Shown here: positions 28,285 to 40,436 of the stretch, one piece after another | Layout of the letters: every line of letters begins with the position of its first letter | Numbering within the stretch: the stretch's first letter is position 1 | Source: an uncultured Gammaproteobacteria bacterium | GTDB taxonomy: Bacteria; Pseudomonadota; Gammaproteobacteria; Arenicellales; CALHMG01 | Direction: 5' to 3' | DNA length: 64,000 bases | Assembly (NCBI GenBank): GCA_938034705.1 | Contig: CALHMG010000027.1 | Location: 42,784 to 106,783, forward strand | Notes under the pieces: model-generated | What the model saw: the letters and a program-made list of their open reading frames with translations, nothing else | Told to the model about the DNA's origin: nothing | The model's database searches: none | Program-made: the position numbers and the translations under genes

Positions 28285-31074
28285 TTAAATGTTCTCGCTG
28301 ACTGTCAGCAGACGTTTCCAGATATCTCGCACTCGCCGGGCGTGGTCGCTGATTTCGTCGGAAGCTGCGACTGCAGGCAGTTCCATCATCCGCAGACGGT
28401 TTATTTCGCCCAGGAAAAATTCGAATATGGCGACAAGATCCCGGGTTTCCGAACCGTCCAGCATGCCGATTTCCCCAAGTTTGCGGATCAGCCAAACGGT
28501 ATCGGTGTTCTCGGCAAGTTCGGGGTGGCCGGTGGTGTGCAGCAGAACACCGTACTGGACGATAAATTCGATATCGACCAGAGCGCCTCGTCCCAGCTTG
28601 AGATCCAGCAGCTCGCCATCGCTGGCGTCGTTTGCGCTGATCATTTTTGTGCGCATGCTGGTGATATCCCGAGCGAGTGAATCCCGCTCCCGGGAAGCGC
28701 CAAGAACCGCCTTTCGGATGTCACCAAACTGATTGCCGACGTCAGCATTGCCGCTTACAGGGCGCGCCCGAACCAGAGCCTGGTGTTCGAATGTCCAGGC
28801 ATCGGTCGATTGATAGTTGCGAAACGCGTCAAGGGAAGAAACCAGCAGGCCCTTGCTGCCACTCGGTCGCAGCCGTACGTCAACCTCATAGAGCAGACCG
28901 CTTGCCAGTCGTGTAGTCAGCAGGCTGATCATGCGCTGGGCGATTCGTGCGTAGCCTGCTGCGAGTTCATCGTTGTACTCACCCCCGTCGTCGTACAGAA
29001 AGACGATATCGATGTCAGATGTGTAGCCCATATCGAAACTGCCGAGCTTGCCGTAACCGACGACGCAGAGCCTCGGGTCATCGGCGATGGATTGGGGAAT
29101 TCGTGATCGGCACAGTTCGATTGCACATTCTCGTACCTTGTCGATGACGACGTCGGCGATGGTGGTCAGAGTCTGGGTAGTTGCCCGAACAGGCTGGTCG
29201 AGACGCAGAGCCGCTGCGGCTACTCTGAAAACCTGGGAGTGACGATACTCGCGAAGGCGGTGCATGACGGCTTCGGTGTCATCGGCGTCGATGCTTGCAA
29301 GCTCGCGATCGATTTCCGTGTTCAACGTAGGCGCGTTGACGGTCTCTTCGGTGATGGGTGCGAGCAATTCGTCGAGCAGCATTGGATTTGAGCCGAGCCA
29401 GTGGCCCAGCCAGGGGCTTGCGTCGCACAGGGACACCACCTGTTTGAGCGCCACGGGATATTCGATGAGCGCGGAGAAATAGGTTGGTCGACGTCCAATC
29501 TGCTCTAGCAGCTTGATGACTTCGCCAAGACACCGAGACGGTCCGGTTGACTGCGCACATTCGGCAATCAGCAGGGGCATGAGTGTGTCGAGGCGTTGTC
29601 GTCCTTCCGTGGACAGCGACTGAACCATCGCGCCGCTGTGAAACTCCCGGACAAGCCTGGACGTTTCTGCCGGATCGTCGTAGCCGGCCACTTCGAACTG
29701 AGCGGTGAGGTCTTCTTCAAGATCACCCGCTCCCCACGCATTCGTGTTCGCCGATTCGTTTGCATCAATTCTGAACGTCGCTTTGAACTCGGTGTCGACC
29801 CGGGTGCGCAGTTGTTCAAAGTCCTGATCGAATTCCTCGACGGTCCTGTAACCCATCGCGACAGACAGCGTCAGTCTGGGCAGGTGTTCATCGGGTACGG
29901 CATGCGTTTGCTCGTCGGCGACGATCTGCAGACGGTGCTCGACACGTCGCAGAAAACAGTAGTCAGCGTAAAGCTGGGCGCGAACCGCCTCGTCCATCTC
30001 GCCAAGCTCAGTCATGACCGAGAGCGCACCGACGAGGCGGGTCGTCTGCAGGGCCGGTTCGCGTCCGCCTCTGAGCAGCTGCTGGCTCTGGGCCATGAAC
30101 TCGATCTGCCGGATACCGCCGCGGCCACGCTTGACGTCGTTTTGAATGCCTTTTTTCTCAAGCTCGCCGTCAATCATGGCGTGCATGCTGCGGATCGCTT
30201 CAAACGCCCCGAAATCGAGATATTTGCGGTAAACGAACGGCCTTATGTTTTCCAGAAACCGTTCGCCGGCTTCGAGGTCACCGGCGATGGGACGTGCCTT
30301 CGTGAGGGCGTAACGTTCCCAGTCTCTTCCGTGGGTCTGATAGTAGTGCTCCATGGCGTCGGTCGAAAAGATAATCGGTCCGGCTTTGCCATGAGGACGC
30401 AGTCGCGTATCAACTCGAAACACAAAACCGTCGGCCGTTTGTTCGCCAAGTACCTTTGTCAATTTCTGGGCGAGGCGCAGTTGCGAACGCGCAGGTTCGT
30501 TTTCTCCTTCAACGGCGAACATGATGTCGATGTCCGAGGAGAAGTTGAGTTCGCCGCCACCCAGCTTGCCCATCCCCAGAACGAAGAAGCCGGTTGGATC
30601 GACATCCATGTGCGTGGCGGTGTGCGTCAGGGCCAGCTGCACGCATGCATCTGCGAAGTGCGACAATGTCGCAATCACCTCGGCGACATCGGCGTCGCCG
30701 GCGAGATCGCGCCAGCCAATGCGAACCCATTCGCGAATGCGCAGTTCCCGAAGCGCGCGCATGAGCGAGGCCTCATTGTCGCAGTCGGCGGTTGCAACAC
30801 GTGTGCGCTTGATAATCTCGATGTCGTCAAGCTGCCGTCGAAAATCGTCGCCTTCGATCATGGCGGTCAGCGCGGCCGGGTTCGCCGCACACCAGCGAGC
30901 GATAAACTGACTGGTGGCGAGGATTCGCGCGACATGTTCATTGCCGCTCATCGCGGCCAGTGCGTCAGCCGCATCGGGCCCCGCCTCACGGATGTCCACC
31001 CATGCGGCCACGGCCTTCTCGGCCAGCTCGGGGGGCAGGCTGTTCAGACCGGGAGGTTCAGGGGCGACGGACAT
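28285..31074 (-). CDS. glnE: Glutamate-ammonia-ligase adenylyltransferase
   Basis: Two nucleotidyltransferase motifs: GMGKLGGGELNFSSDIDIMF and GYGKLGSFDMGYTSDIDIVFLYD; KRGRGGIRQIEFMAQ. Confidence 0.97.
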   Translation of the reverse strand: MSVAPEPPGLNSLPPELAEKAVAAWVDIREAGPDAADALAAMSGNEHVARILATSQFIARWCAANPAALTAMIEGDDFRRQLDDIEIIKRTRVATADCDNEASLMRALRELRIREWVRIGWRDLAGDADVAEVIATLSHFADACVQLALTHTATHMDVDPTGFFVLGMGKLGGGELNFSSDIDIMFAVEGENEPARSQLRLAQKLTKVLGEQTADGFVFRVDTRLRPHGKAGPIIFSTDAMEHYYQTHGRDWERYALTKARPIAGDLEAGERFLENIRPFVYRKYLDFGAFEAIRSMHAMIDGELEKKGIQNDVKRGRGGIRQIEFMAQSQQLLRGGREPALQTTRLVGALSVMTELGEMDEAVRAQLYADYCFLRRVEHRLQIVADEQTHAVPDEHLPRLTLSVAMGYRTVEEFDQDFEQLRTRVDTEFKATFRIDANESANTNAWGAGDLEEDLTAQFEVAGYDDPAETSRLVREFHSGAMVQSLSTEGRQRLDTLMPLLIAECAQSTGPSRCLGEVIKLLEQIGRRPTYFSALIEYPVALKQVVSLCDASPWLGHWLGSNPMLLDELLAPITEETVNAPTLNTEIDRELASIDADDTEAVMHRLREYRHSQVFRVAAAALRLDQPVRATTQTLTTIADVVIDKVRECAIELCRSRIPQSIADDPRLCVVGYGKLGSFDMGYTSDIDIVFLYDDGGEYNDELAAGYARIAQRMISLLTTRLASGLLYEVDVRLRPSGSKGLLVSSLDAFRNYQSTDAWTFEHQALVRARPVSGNADVGNQFGDIRKAVLGASRERDSLARDITSMRTKMISANDASDGELLDLKLGRGALVDIEFIVQYGVLLHTTGHPELAENTDTVWLIRKLGEIGMLDGSETRDLVAIFEFFLGEINRLRMMELPAVAASDEISDHARRVRDIWKRLLTVSENI

Positions 31075-31159
31075 GGCTCAAGTTTGGCACTGAATTGACG
31101 AGTACCAAAATGCGACTGCCCGGGTGCAGCGTGATCGATCGCAATTGCGGCGATAAGCC

Positions 31160-31190
31160 AAAAAAAACCCGCGGTCGCCCGCGGGTTTTT
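31160..31190. terminator. Intrinsic terminator after groEL
   Basis: AAAAAAACCCGCGG-tcgc-CCGCGGGTTTTT. Confidence 0.88.
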
Positions 31191-31238
31191 CTGACTCTGA
31201 GCCAGGTCTTACGAAAAAGACCCGCACAGATGACACGA

Positions 31239-32912
<1,674 letters not shown>

Positions 32913-32959
32913 TCAGATGTTGTGGAGTCGCGGCCGGGGATTCACCCCGGGCAACGCGC

Positions 32960-33247
32960 TTATTCGATGACGCCCATGATGTCGTCTTCACGCATCACCA
33001 GCAGGTCTTCGCCATCAACTTTGACTTCGGTGCCCGAGTACTTGCCGAAAAGCACGCGGTCGCCTGCTTTGACGTCAAGCGGACGAACGTCGCCTGTCTC
33101 GCTTACCTTGCCGTTACCGGCAGAAACAATCTCACCCTGCATGGGCTTTTCGGCAGCGCTATCCGGGATAACAATGCCGCCCGGGCTGGTGCGTTCGTCT
33201 TCCAGACGACGAACCACAACACGGTCATGAAGTGGACGGATCTTCAT
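32960..33247 (-). CDS. groS: Co-chaperonin GroES
   Basis: [42 protein letters not shown]. Confidence 0.99.
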   Translation of the reverse strand: MKIRPLHDRVVVRRLEDERTSPGGIVIPDSAAEKPMQGEIVSAGNGKVSETGDVRPLDVKAGDRVLFGKYSGTEVKVDGEDLLVMREDDIMGVIE

Positions 33248-33497
33248 CAGTTCTAACTCCTCGAATTATTTTTCGAACCGGAGCGAAGCCAACCGCCCGG
33301 GTCGTTCAGATTGATTCGATTCACACGAAATCAAAGTGAAGACTTTCGGGTCGGTGCGCCGCTTCGGCGGTGGTCAATTAGTTGTTCACTCGACAGCCGG
33401 CGATTGCCGGGTGGTAGGTGCCTGACGCCGTTCAGATCGGGTGCGGCCCGGAGGCCGTCGTCGCCGGCTATCGCCGAAAACTCCCCGGTCAGCGTTG

Positions 33498-33524
33498 TTA
33501 GCACTCACCTCAAGTGAGTGCTAA
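33498..33524. promoter_or_regulatory. CIRCE element (HrcA operator) upstream of groES
   Basis: TTAGCACTC-ACCTCAAGT-GAGTGCTAA, exact match to the TTAGCACTC-N9-GAGTGCTAA consensus. Confidence 0.97.
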
Positions 33525-33551
33525 TAATATGGATCGGTAACGGATTGTCAA
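33524..33551 (-). promoter_or_regulatory. Sigma-70-like groES promoter TTGACA-N16-TATTAT abutting CIRCE
   Basis: Minus strand: TTGACA at 33546-33551, TATTAT at 33524-33529. Confidence 0.85.
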
Positions 33552-33615
33552 CAGGGCCGGGGTTTTAGCGGCTGTTGTTAAGAAAGCCGGGCAATTTGGC
33601 CGCTGCCGGGCTGGT

Positions 33616-34131
33616 CTAGTGCCCGGATTTCGGCGGATCGGGGTCCGCCGGGTCCACGCGCCGGTAGTCCGATTCGAGGGTGCGACCACCTCCGGTGTCC
33701 GATCGGGATTCTCGGGTCGCCCCGGGGCCGCCGTCAAAGCCGCCGCCGGGCGCTACGCCGCCCATCGAGCGCACCACGCCGCGCCTGATCCCGGCACGAA
33801 TCAGCAATCGCCGCAGGGGTGGGATGAGGCACGCAAAACCGATGGCATCGGTCACGAATCCCGGCGTCATCAGCAGCGCGCCGGCGATGAACAGAAACAG
33901 GCCCTCGAACATTTCCACCGCCGGTACGCGTCCTTCGGCCATCTGGCTCTGGGCCCGTGACAGCGTTGACATGCCCTGGGCGCGGATCAGAAAGGCGCCG
34001 AGAACGGCAGTCCCGACAACCGCCGCAATCGTCCACCACGCACCGATGACCTGTCCGACGTTGATCAACGCGAAAATCTCCACCAGCGGGATCAGGAAAA
34101 ATGCGATTAACAGCAGGGGGAAGATGCGCAT
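33616..34131 (-). CDS. fxsA: FxsA-family membrane protein
   Basis: PLVEIFALINVGQVIGAWWTIAAVVGTAVLGAFLIRAQG, GALLMTPGFVTDAIGFACLIPP; next to groESL. Confidence 0.9.
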   Translation of the reverse strand: MRIFPLLLIAFFLIPLVEIFALINVGQVIGAWWTIAAVVGTAVLGAFLIRAQGMSTLSRAQSQMAEGRVPAVEMFEGLFLFIAGALLMTPGFVTDAIGFACLIPPLRRLLIRAGIRRGVVRSMGGVAPGGGFDGGPGATRESRSDTGGGRTLESDYRRVDPADPDPPKSGH

Positions 34132-34330
34132 GTTCGAGTGTTGCTCTCAGATGATATCGACGCGGTCAGTATGACGCTGCGGTCCGTTGATTTTTGCACA
34201 AAGTCGCCCGTTTGCCGGACAGCCAGCTTAATCTTTGCAGGAACACTATAATAAGACTGTAATCGGCTCGGGGGCGTTGTGAGCCAGTGTGGCCGGGACT
34301 TGACCTCAACTGACAGGAACTGACAAATGG

Positions 34331-34368
34331 GACCACTGTCCGGGAACCTGTGGTTGGTTCCGGTGGTC
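34331..34368 (+). repeat. Compound stem-loop in the dsbD upstream region
   Basis: GACCAC(34331-34336)/GTGGTC(34363-34368) enclosing GGAACC(34343-34348)/GGTTCC(34356-34361). Confidence 0.5.
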
Positions 34369-34526
34369 TTAAACCCATAGCCGCGCTGACACCTGCACCC
34401 GGGACAAACTCCGTGTGTGAACAGCTTGTCATGGGGCCGGCGCCTCGCTGATTCAATACCGGCCAGGCAATTCCTCTGGGCTGTCACAGCCGGTAACAAC
34501 TTCGAACATTGAGCACATCCAGGATC

Positions 34527-37025
34527 ATGGTACGTATCTTCAAATCCTCAGCAGTCTCAACCTCCGCGTTGCGTTCTCGCTGGCGTCTCGCCCTGGTTCG
34601 CGCGTTTGTGACGGGTTTGATCAGCATCTCGATCTCACTGGCAACAGTGATGACGACGGGTGGAATAGCCACGGCCCAGGGTCTGCTGTCCGGATTGTTA
34701 GCGCCTGAAGACAAACCACTGCTCGAGGCTGAAAAGGCCTTCGCCGCCGATGTGACTCCGCAAGCGGACGGCACCGCTGTAGTCAGCTGGGTCATTGCCG
34801 ATGACTACTATATGTATCGTCAGCGTTTTGCCGTCACAAGCGACACCCCTGGCGTCACGATCGGGGCGCTCGACATACCGGCCGGCAAGGTTAAATCAGA
34901 CCCGGCGTTTGGCGATGTTGAGACCTATGAAAAATTCGTCAGTATCAAGGTGCCTCTCGAAGGCGCCGGCGGAAAAAAAGTTGCGCTCAAGCTTGCCGGT
35001 CAGGGCTGTAACGAACCCGTAGGCGTTTGCTACCCGCCGATAACGCACGACGTTGTTCTTGATCTTTCGACCGCGACCGCATCAACGGACGTTCCCGCGG
35101 GCACCCTCAACGTTCAGTCCACGGATACGGTGTCTGCCTCGAACTCGACGGGTCTGATGTCTTCCGGGGATGCATCCAGTGGTGGCGCGTGGGGTTCATC
35201 ATCGAATTCGACGCCGATCAATTCGCTTTCCGAGCTCACAACGATTCTGGGCGGCGGCGAGCCGCAGTTTCTTGAAGTCGACGAGGCATTCAAACTCAAT
35301 CTGGTGGCGACCGGACCGGAAGCGCTGCTGGCCGATTTTGTGATTGCCGACGGCTACTATCTGTACCGCAATCAGATGGCGTTCGAAATCGATGCCGGTG
35401 AAGGGGCACTCGGCACGCCGGAGTATCCGACGGGCAAGGAAAAGGAAGACGAGTTTTTCGGCAAGACCGAGGTGTACTACAACAGCGTTGTGGCTCCCGT
35501 GTCCGTTGCGCGGCGCAGCGCCGACGCTCACAACATCACCGTCACCGCGAAGTATCAGGGTTGCGCCGAGGCCGGTATCTGCTATCCGCCGGTGACCAAG
35601 AAGTTTACGTTGCAACTTCCGCAACTGATCGGTCAGGCGGTTGCCTCCACCACCGATACGAATTCAGGTCTGGCGAAAGACGCCAGGACCGACGCTGACT
35701 CGACACAATCTACGGGCGGGCGCTTTGCTGACAAGGGCTTCTGGGGTCTGCTCGCCGCGGCGTTTGGAATTGGCGTCCTGTTGACGTTCACTCCCTGCGT
35801 GCTGCCGCTGATACCGATTCTCGCCAGTGTGATTGGTGGTCAGGGAGAAAACGTAACGCGTGCCCGTGGTGGCTTACTCGCGGCAATCTACGTTCTCGGT
35901 ACCGCGGTGACCTACGCGGCCATCGGCTACGTTGCCGGTGCAACCGGCGAACAGCTGCAGGCGTACTTCCAGAACGCGTGGGCCGTGGGCACGCTGGTCG
36001 TCATTTTTGTCGTGATGTCGCTGTCCATGTTCGGGCTGTTTGAGTTGCAGATGCCGGGATTTGTTCAATCGCGACTTCAGTCGAGTACCCAGGACATCAA
36101 AGGCGGCGCGTTTGGTGGCGTGTTCGTGCTTGGTCTGGTTTCGGCGCTGATTGTGGGCGCCTGTGTTTCGCCCCTGCTGATTTCGGCGCTGTCAGTTGCG
36201 ATCGCTCGCGGTGATGCGTGGCTTGGCGCGTCAATGATGTTTGCGATGGCCATGGGCATGGGTGTTTTTCTCATCGTCTTTGGATTCGGTGCGGGTCATC
36301 TGATGCCCAAAGCGGGTGCCTGGATGGACCGCGTGAAGCAGGGCTTCGGCGTGGTTCTGCTCGGCGTCGCCATCTACATGCTGAACATCTTCCCCGAGGT
36401 TCCGGTGCTGCTGCTGTGGGCCGCGTTGTTCATCGTGGTTGCCGTTTACCTTGGGGCCACCCAGTCGCTGCCCCAGGGCAGTTCGGGCTGGCGCTATCTC
36501 GGCAAGGGCGTCGGTACGGTACTGCTGGTATGGGGTATTGCGGCAATGCTTGGCGGGTTTACGGGCAACCGCGATCTGCTTAACCCGCTTCCGGGATTCG
36601 CCGGCCGGGTCGCAGGCTCCGGATCAGGCGTCGCCCAGGTGGGTGCGACCAAATCTCACGATGAGCTGTTTCAGCGCGTCAACAATGCTGACGAACTGGA
36701 CGCCGCCCTGGCCACCGCGCAAAGCAATGGCAAGATGGTCCTTCTCGACTATTACGCTGACTGGTGTGTTGACTGTAAACGCATGGAAGCTTCGACGCTG
36801 GTCGATCCAGCCGTGACAAAGATTCTCGACAGTCGATTTACAATGCTTCAGGTTGATGTGACGGATCCCAACGATCCAGCGACCAGCGCGCTGAAAAAGC
36901 GCTACGGTGTGTTTGGTCCACCGGCCATACTGTTTTTTGACACATCAGGCAGGGAGCTCAAGGACAAGCGTCTGTACGGATTCCGAGACGCCAAAACGTT
37001 TGCCGCGATTCTTGACGGTGTCTGA
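34527..37025 (+). CDS. dsbD: Thiol:disulfide interchange protein DsbD with duplicated N-terminal alpha domain
   Basis: Two N-terminal domains ending in GCNEPVGVCYPP and GCAEAGICYPP; transmembrane region with FTPCVLPLIPIL and VGACVSPLL; C-terminal YYADWCVDCKRME. Confidence 0.93.
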   Translation: MVRIFKSSAVSTSALRSRWRLALVRAFVTGLISISISLATVMTTGGIATAQGLLSGLLAPEDKPLLEAEKAFAADVTPQADGTAVVSWVIADDYYMYRQRFAVTSDTPGVTIGALDIPAGKVKSDPAFGDVETYEKFVSIKVPLEGAGGKKVALKLAGQGCNEPVGVCYPPITHDVVLDLSTATASTDVPAGTLNVQSTDTVSASNSTGLMSSGDASSGGAWGSSSNSTPINSLSELTTILGGGEPQFLEVDEAFKLNLVATGPEALLADFVIADGYYLYRNQMAFEIDAGEGALGTPEYPTGKEKEDEFFGKTEVYYNSVVAPVSVARRSADAHNITVTAKYQGCAEAGICYPPVTKKFTLQLPQLIGQAVASTTDTNSGLAKDARTDADSTQSTGGRFADKGFWGLLAAAFGIGVLLTFTPCVLPLIPILASVIGGQGENVTRARGGLLAAIYVLGTAVTYAAIGYVAGATGEQLQAYFQNAWAVGTLVVIFVVMSLSMFGLFELQMPGFVQSRLQSSTQDIKGGAFGGVFVLGLVSALIVGACVSPLLISALSVAIARGDAWLGASMMFAMAMGMGVFLIVFGFGAGHLMPKAGAWMDRVKQGFGVVLLGVAIYMLNIFPEVPVLLLWAALFIVVAVYLGATQSLPQGSSGWRYLGKGVGTVLLVWGIAAMLGGFTGNRDLLNPLPGFAGRVAGSGSGVAQVGATKSHDELFQRVNNADELDAALATAQSNGKMVLLDYYADWCVDCKRMEASTLVDPAVTKILDSRFTMLQVDVTDPNDPATSALKKRYGVFGPPAILFFDTSGRELKDKRLYGFRDAKTFAAILDGV

Positions 37026-37232
37026 CGGGCAACCACCGGTTGCCGCGTGCCCGAAAAAGTTTTCCGGAACTTTAAAGGCGTCCACAACCTCGCAAAACCC
37101 ACCCACAACAAGTTGACGCCGGGGTGGTAAAAAGGGATTGTCCCGAATGAAGCGAAACCGTTTCGCCACCTGCGCGATCGACGTAAACTTCCGAAGGTTG
37201 TTCTCTTCTTTTTTTGCCATCGCGAATTCTTC

Positions 37233-37793
37233 ATGCCTTTGACTCGATCGACACAGCTGATCATTCTCGTCGTCGCCGGTATCGGTGCGCTTGCCACCGG
37301 CATACAGCTGTCGCGATCGATGCACGATGATCGGGTGGGTGCGGCACCACGCCCCGTCGCGGCAGTGCCCTCCAGTTTCGCCCCCCTGACCTTGCCCGAC
37401 GTGAACGGCGTAAGCGTTGATTCAAGCGAATGGGCCGGCCAGACGCTGCTCATCAACTTCTGGGCGTCATGGTGTGCGCCGTGTCGCGAAGAAATTCCGG
37501 TCTTCGCCAGAATCGGTGCACAGTTTCAGGACCGAGGCCTGAAGGTGATCGGAATTGCACTGGATGATGCGCAGACGGCTCGTCGACTCGGCGATGAAAT
37601 AGGCCTCGACTACCTGTCGCTGGTGGCGGAGCGAGATGCCGGGTACAGCCTGCTCGAGCAGTACAACCCGGGCGGCGCGCTGCCCTTTTCCCTGCTGGTC
37701 ACGCCTGACGGCAAAATCATCGATCACAAGCTCGGTATCTGGCACGCGCAACCGCTGACCCAGGCCGTTGAGGCAGCCCTTCAAACGCAGTAG
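37233..37793 (+). CDS. TlpA/ResA-family thiol-disulfide oxidoreductase
   Basis: N-terminal TM anchor; LINFWASWCAPCREEIPVF. Confidence 0.92.
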   Translation: MPLTRSTQLIILVVAGIGALATGIQLSRSMHDDRVGAAPRPVAAVPSSFAPLTLPDVNGVSVDSSEWAGQTLLINFWASWCAPCREEIPVFARIGAQFQDRGLKVIGIALDDAQTARRLGDEIGLDYLSLVAERDAGYSLLEQYNPGGALPFSLLVTPDGKIIDHKLGIWHAQPLTQAVEAALQTQ

Positions 37794-38082
37794 CCATCGC
37801 GCATCGACGGGTCGGTCGGTTCGGTTAATGGTCTGTGGCGTTGTCTAAATCGCCAATCATGAGTTTATCTTCGGCGAACTGGACAATATCGTTGCGCTAA
37901 CACACACTCGCGCCCGGAGATTGCGCCAGCTCGGAGCCGTTGTGTACGGCTGACTGCCGGGTAGCGCCCTGGGCCGGTGTTTCGCCCCGGATCCTCCACG
38001 ATGACGGGCTCGGGTCACTCCGGTCAGTCAAGATCTCATACAACTATCGAAACCCCGGCACACGGACACCGCGGACTGAATC

Positions 38083-38523
38083 ATGGCAAAGCTGCTTCTC
38101 CTTAATGGCCCCAACCTGAATCTGCTGGGAACCCGCGAACCCGGTATCTACGGGGCGACCACCCTCCCCCAGATTGAGGCTCGATTTGCCGAGCTGGCAG
38201 CGGCCCGGGGTCATACGAGTAGCGCGCTGCAGAGCAATCGCGAGTACGAGATCGTAGAGGCGATTCATCAAGCCGCCCGTGACGGCGTCGATTTCATCGT
38301 CATCAACCCTGCGGCGTTCACCCACACGAGCGTGGCGATTCGTGATGCCTTTTCGGGAACGGGGATACCGTTCATTGAAGTGCACATATCAAACGTTCAC
38401 GCGCGTGAGCCGTTTCGCCATCACTCCTATCTGTCGGATATTGCCCGGGGGACGATTGTCGGTCTTGGCACCCAGGGTTATGAACTCGCTCTGGACGCGC
38501 TGTCAGATATCCTTGGCGGCTGA
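38083..38523 (+). CDS. aroQ: Type II 3-dehydroquinate dehydratase
   Basis: [53 protein letters not shown]. Confidence 0.97.
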   Translation: MAKLLLLNGPNLNLLGTREPGIYGATTLPQIEARFAELAAARGHTSSALQSNREYEIVEAIHQAARDGVDFIVINPAAFTHTSVAIRDAFSGTGIPFIEVHISNVHAREPFRHHSYLSDIARGTIVGLGTQGYELALDALSDILGG

Positions 38524-38593
38524 CGCCGGGAGTGCGTGGCCACGCAACTGCAACTGAATTCTCAAAGACACAGAGACTTAAGACATCAAGAAA

Positions 38594-39049
38594 ATGGATC
38601 TTCGAAAAATCAAAAAGCTGATCGAACTCCTTGAGGAGTCCGATCTGGCCGAGATGGAAATTCGCGAAGGCGAAGAGTCAATCAGACTCTCACGCTCAAC
38701 CAGCGTTGTTCAGGCGCCAGCCTATGCCCAGCCCATGCCAATGGCCGCAGCGCCCGCTCCCGCGCCGGTAGCCGCGGCTCCTGCTGTGGCCGAGCCGGCC
38801 GCGGATGAGCCAACGGGCCACACCATCACGTCACCGATGGTAGGGACGTTCTATGCGTCTCCGGATCCGGAGTCGCCAGCGTTCGCAAGCGTTGGATCAA
38901 ACGTTAAAACAGGCGACACCCTGTGCATCATCGAAGCGATGAAAACCTTTAATCCAATCGAAGCTGATCGTGCCGGAGTAGTTAAAGCCGTACATAAACA
39001 GAACGGGGACCCCGTCGAGTTCGGCGAAGTGCTCTTTGTTATTGAATAA
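38594..39049 (+). CDS. accB: Biotin carboxyl carrier protein of acetyl-CoA carboxylase
   Basis: MDLRKIKKLIELLEESDLAEMEI; SPMVGTFY; CIIEAMKTFNPIEAD. Confidence 0.97.
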   Translation: MDLRKIKKLIELLEESDLAEMEIREGEESIRLSRSTSVVQAPAYAQPMPMAAAPAPAPVAAAPAVAEPAADEPTGHTITSPMVGTFYASPDPESPAFASVGSNVKTGDTLCIIEAMKTFNPIEADRAGVVKAVHKQNGDPVEFGEVLFVIE

Positions 39050-39076
39050 CGACGAATTAAAGGCAGTTCCACGATC

Positions 39077-40435
39077 ATGACCGGTTCCATAGAAAAACTT
39101 GCGATCGCCAACCGCGGTGAGATTGCGCTGCGCATCCTGCGCGCCTGTCAGGAGCTGAATATCCGAACGGTGGCGCTGTATTCCGAAGCGGATCGTGAAG
39201 CGATGTATGTTCGTCTCGCTGACGAGGCTGTCTGTATTGGTCCTGCCGCGGCGAGCGAGAGCTACCTGAACATTCCGTCCGTGATTGCCGCCGCCGAGGT
39301 CACCAACGCGAACGCGATTCATCCGGGTTACGGCTTCCTGTCGGAAAACGCGGATTTTGCCGAACGCGTTGTCGAAAGCGGGTTCACTTTCATTGGCCCA
39401 CCGGCCTCGGCCATCCGCACCATGGGCGACAAGATCATGGCGAAACAGGCGATGGTCGAAAACAATGTGCCGTGTGTGCCTGGATCAACGGGCGCAGTCG
39501 GCGCCGATATCGACGCCGTGTCCGAGCTTGCGGCTGAAATCGGTTACCCCGTCATTATCAAGGCGGCTGGCGGTGGCGGCGGTCGCGGGATGCGAGTTGC
39601 CCACACCGAAGCGTCGCTTCGTGACGCGATTGCGCTGACTCAGTCCGAGGCGGAGGCCGCATTTGGTAACGCGACGGTGTATCTCGAAAAATTTCTTGAA
39701 CGACCGCGTCATGTCGAATTTCAGGTCCTGGCAGACACCCATGGAAACGCGATTCACCTCGGCGATCGTGACTGTTCAATGCAGCGCAGACACCAGAAGG
39801 TCGTCGAAGAGGCACCTGCTCCGGGCATCAGCGACGAGTCCCGAGAGCGCGTTGGCAAACTCTGCGCCGACGCCTGCAAGCGGATAGGTTACGTCGGCGC
39901 CGGTACTTTCGAGTTTCTGTATCAGGACGGTGAGTTTTATTTTATCGAGATGAATACCCGAATCCAGGTTGAGCATCCGGTGACAGAACTGATCACAGGG
40001 ATCGATCTGGTCAAGGAACAAATCAAGGTCGCCTCTGGCCAGCCTCTTGAATACACCCAGGATGACGTTGTGCTGCAGGGCCACGCAATCGAATGTCGAA
40101 TCAACGCGGAAGACTCCAAGACATTCATGCCTTCGCCGGGCAAGGTCACCCAGTTTCATGCGCCGGGTGGTCCGGGAATCCGTGTGGACTCGCACCTCTT
40201 TGATGGCTACACGGTACCGCCACACTATGACTCGATGATCGCCAAACTGATTTCATCGGGGAGCACCCGTGACGAAGCGATCCGGCGAATGCGCCGGGCG
40301 CTCGGTGAAATTTTTATCGACGGCATCAAAACCAATATTCCGCTGCAGCTGCAGATCATGAACGATCCCTCCTTTGGCGAAGGCGAGCTCAGCATTCACT
40401 ATCTTGAGAGCAAAATTTCCCAGACCGGGAGCTGA
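39077..40435 (+). CDS. accC: Acetyl-CoA carboxylase biotin carboxylase subunit
   Basis: [45 protein letters not shown]. Confidence 0.98.
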   Translation: MTGSIEKLAIANRGEIALRILRACQELNIRTVALYSEADREAMYVRLADEAVCIGPAAASESYLNIPSVIAAAEVTNANAIHPGYGFLSENADFAERVVESGFTFIGPPASAIRTMGDKIMAKQAMVENNVPCVPGSTGAVGADIDAVSELAAEIGYPVIIKAAGGGGGRGMRVAHTEASLRDAIALTQSEAEAAFGNATVYLEKFLERPRHVEFQVLADTHGNAIHLGDRDCSMQRRHQKVVEEAPAPGISDESRERVGKLCADACKRIGYVGAGTFEFLYQDGEFYFIEMNTRIQVEHPVTELITGIDLVKEQIKVASGQPLEYTQDDVVLQGHAIECRINAEDSKTFMPSPGKVTQFHAPGGPGIRVDSHLFDGYTVPPHYDSMIAKLISSGSTRDEAIRRMRRALGEIFIDGIKTNIPLQLQIMNDPSFGEGELSIHYLESKISQTGS

Positions 40436-40436
40436 C

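Noticed and set aside
29596-31098. 500-aa plus-strand ORF antisense to glnE
   Set aside because: glnE is unambiguous on the minus strand. Long antisense ORFs are expected in high-GC3 coding DNA, and the translation has no recognisable motifs.
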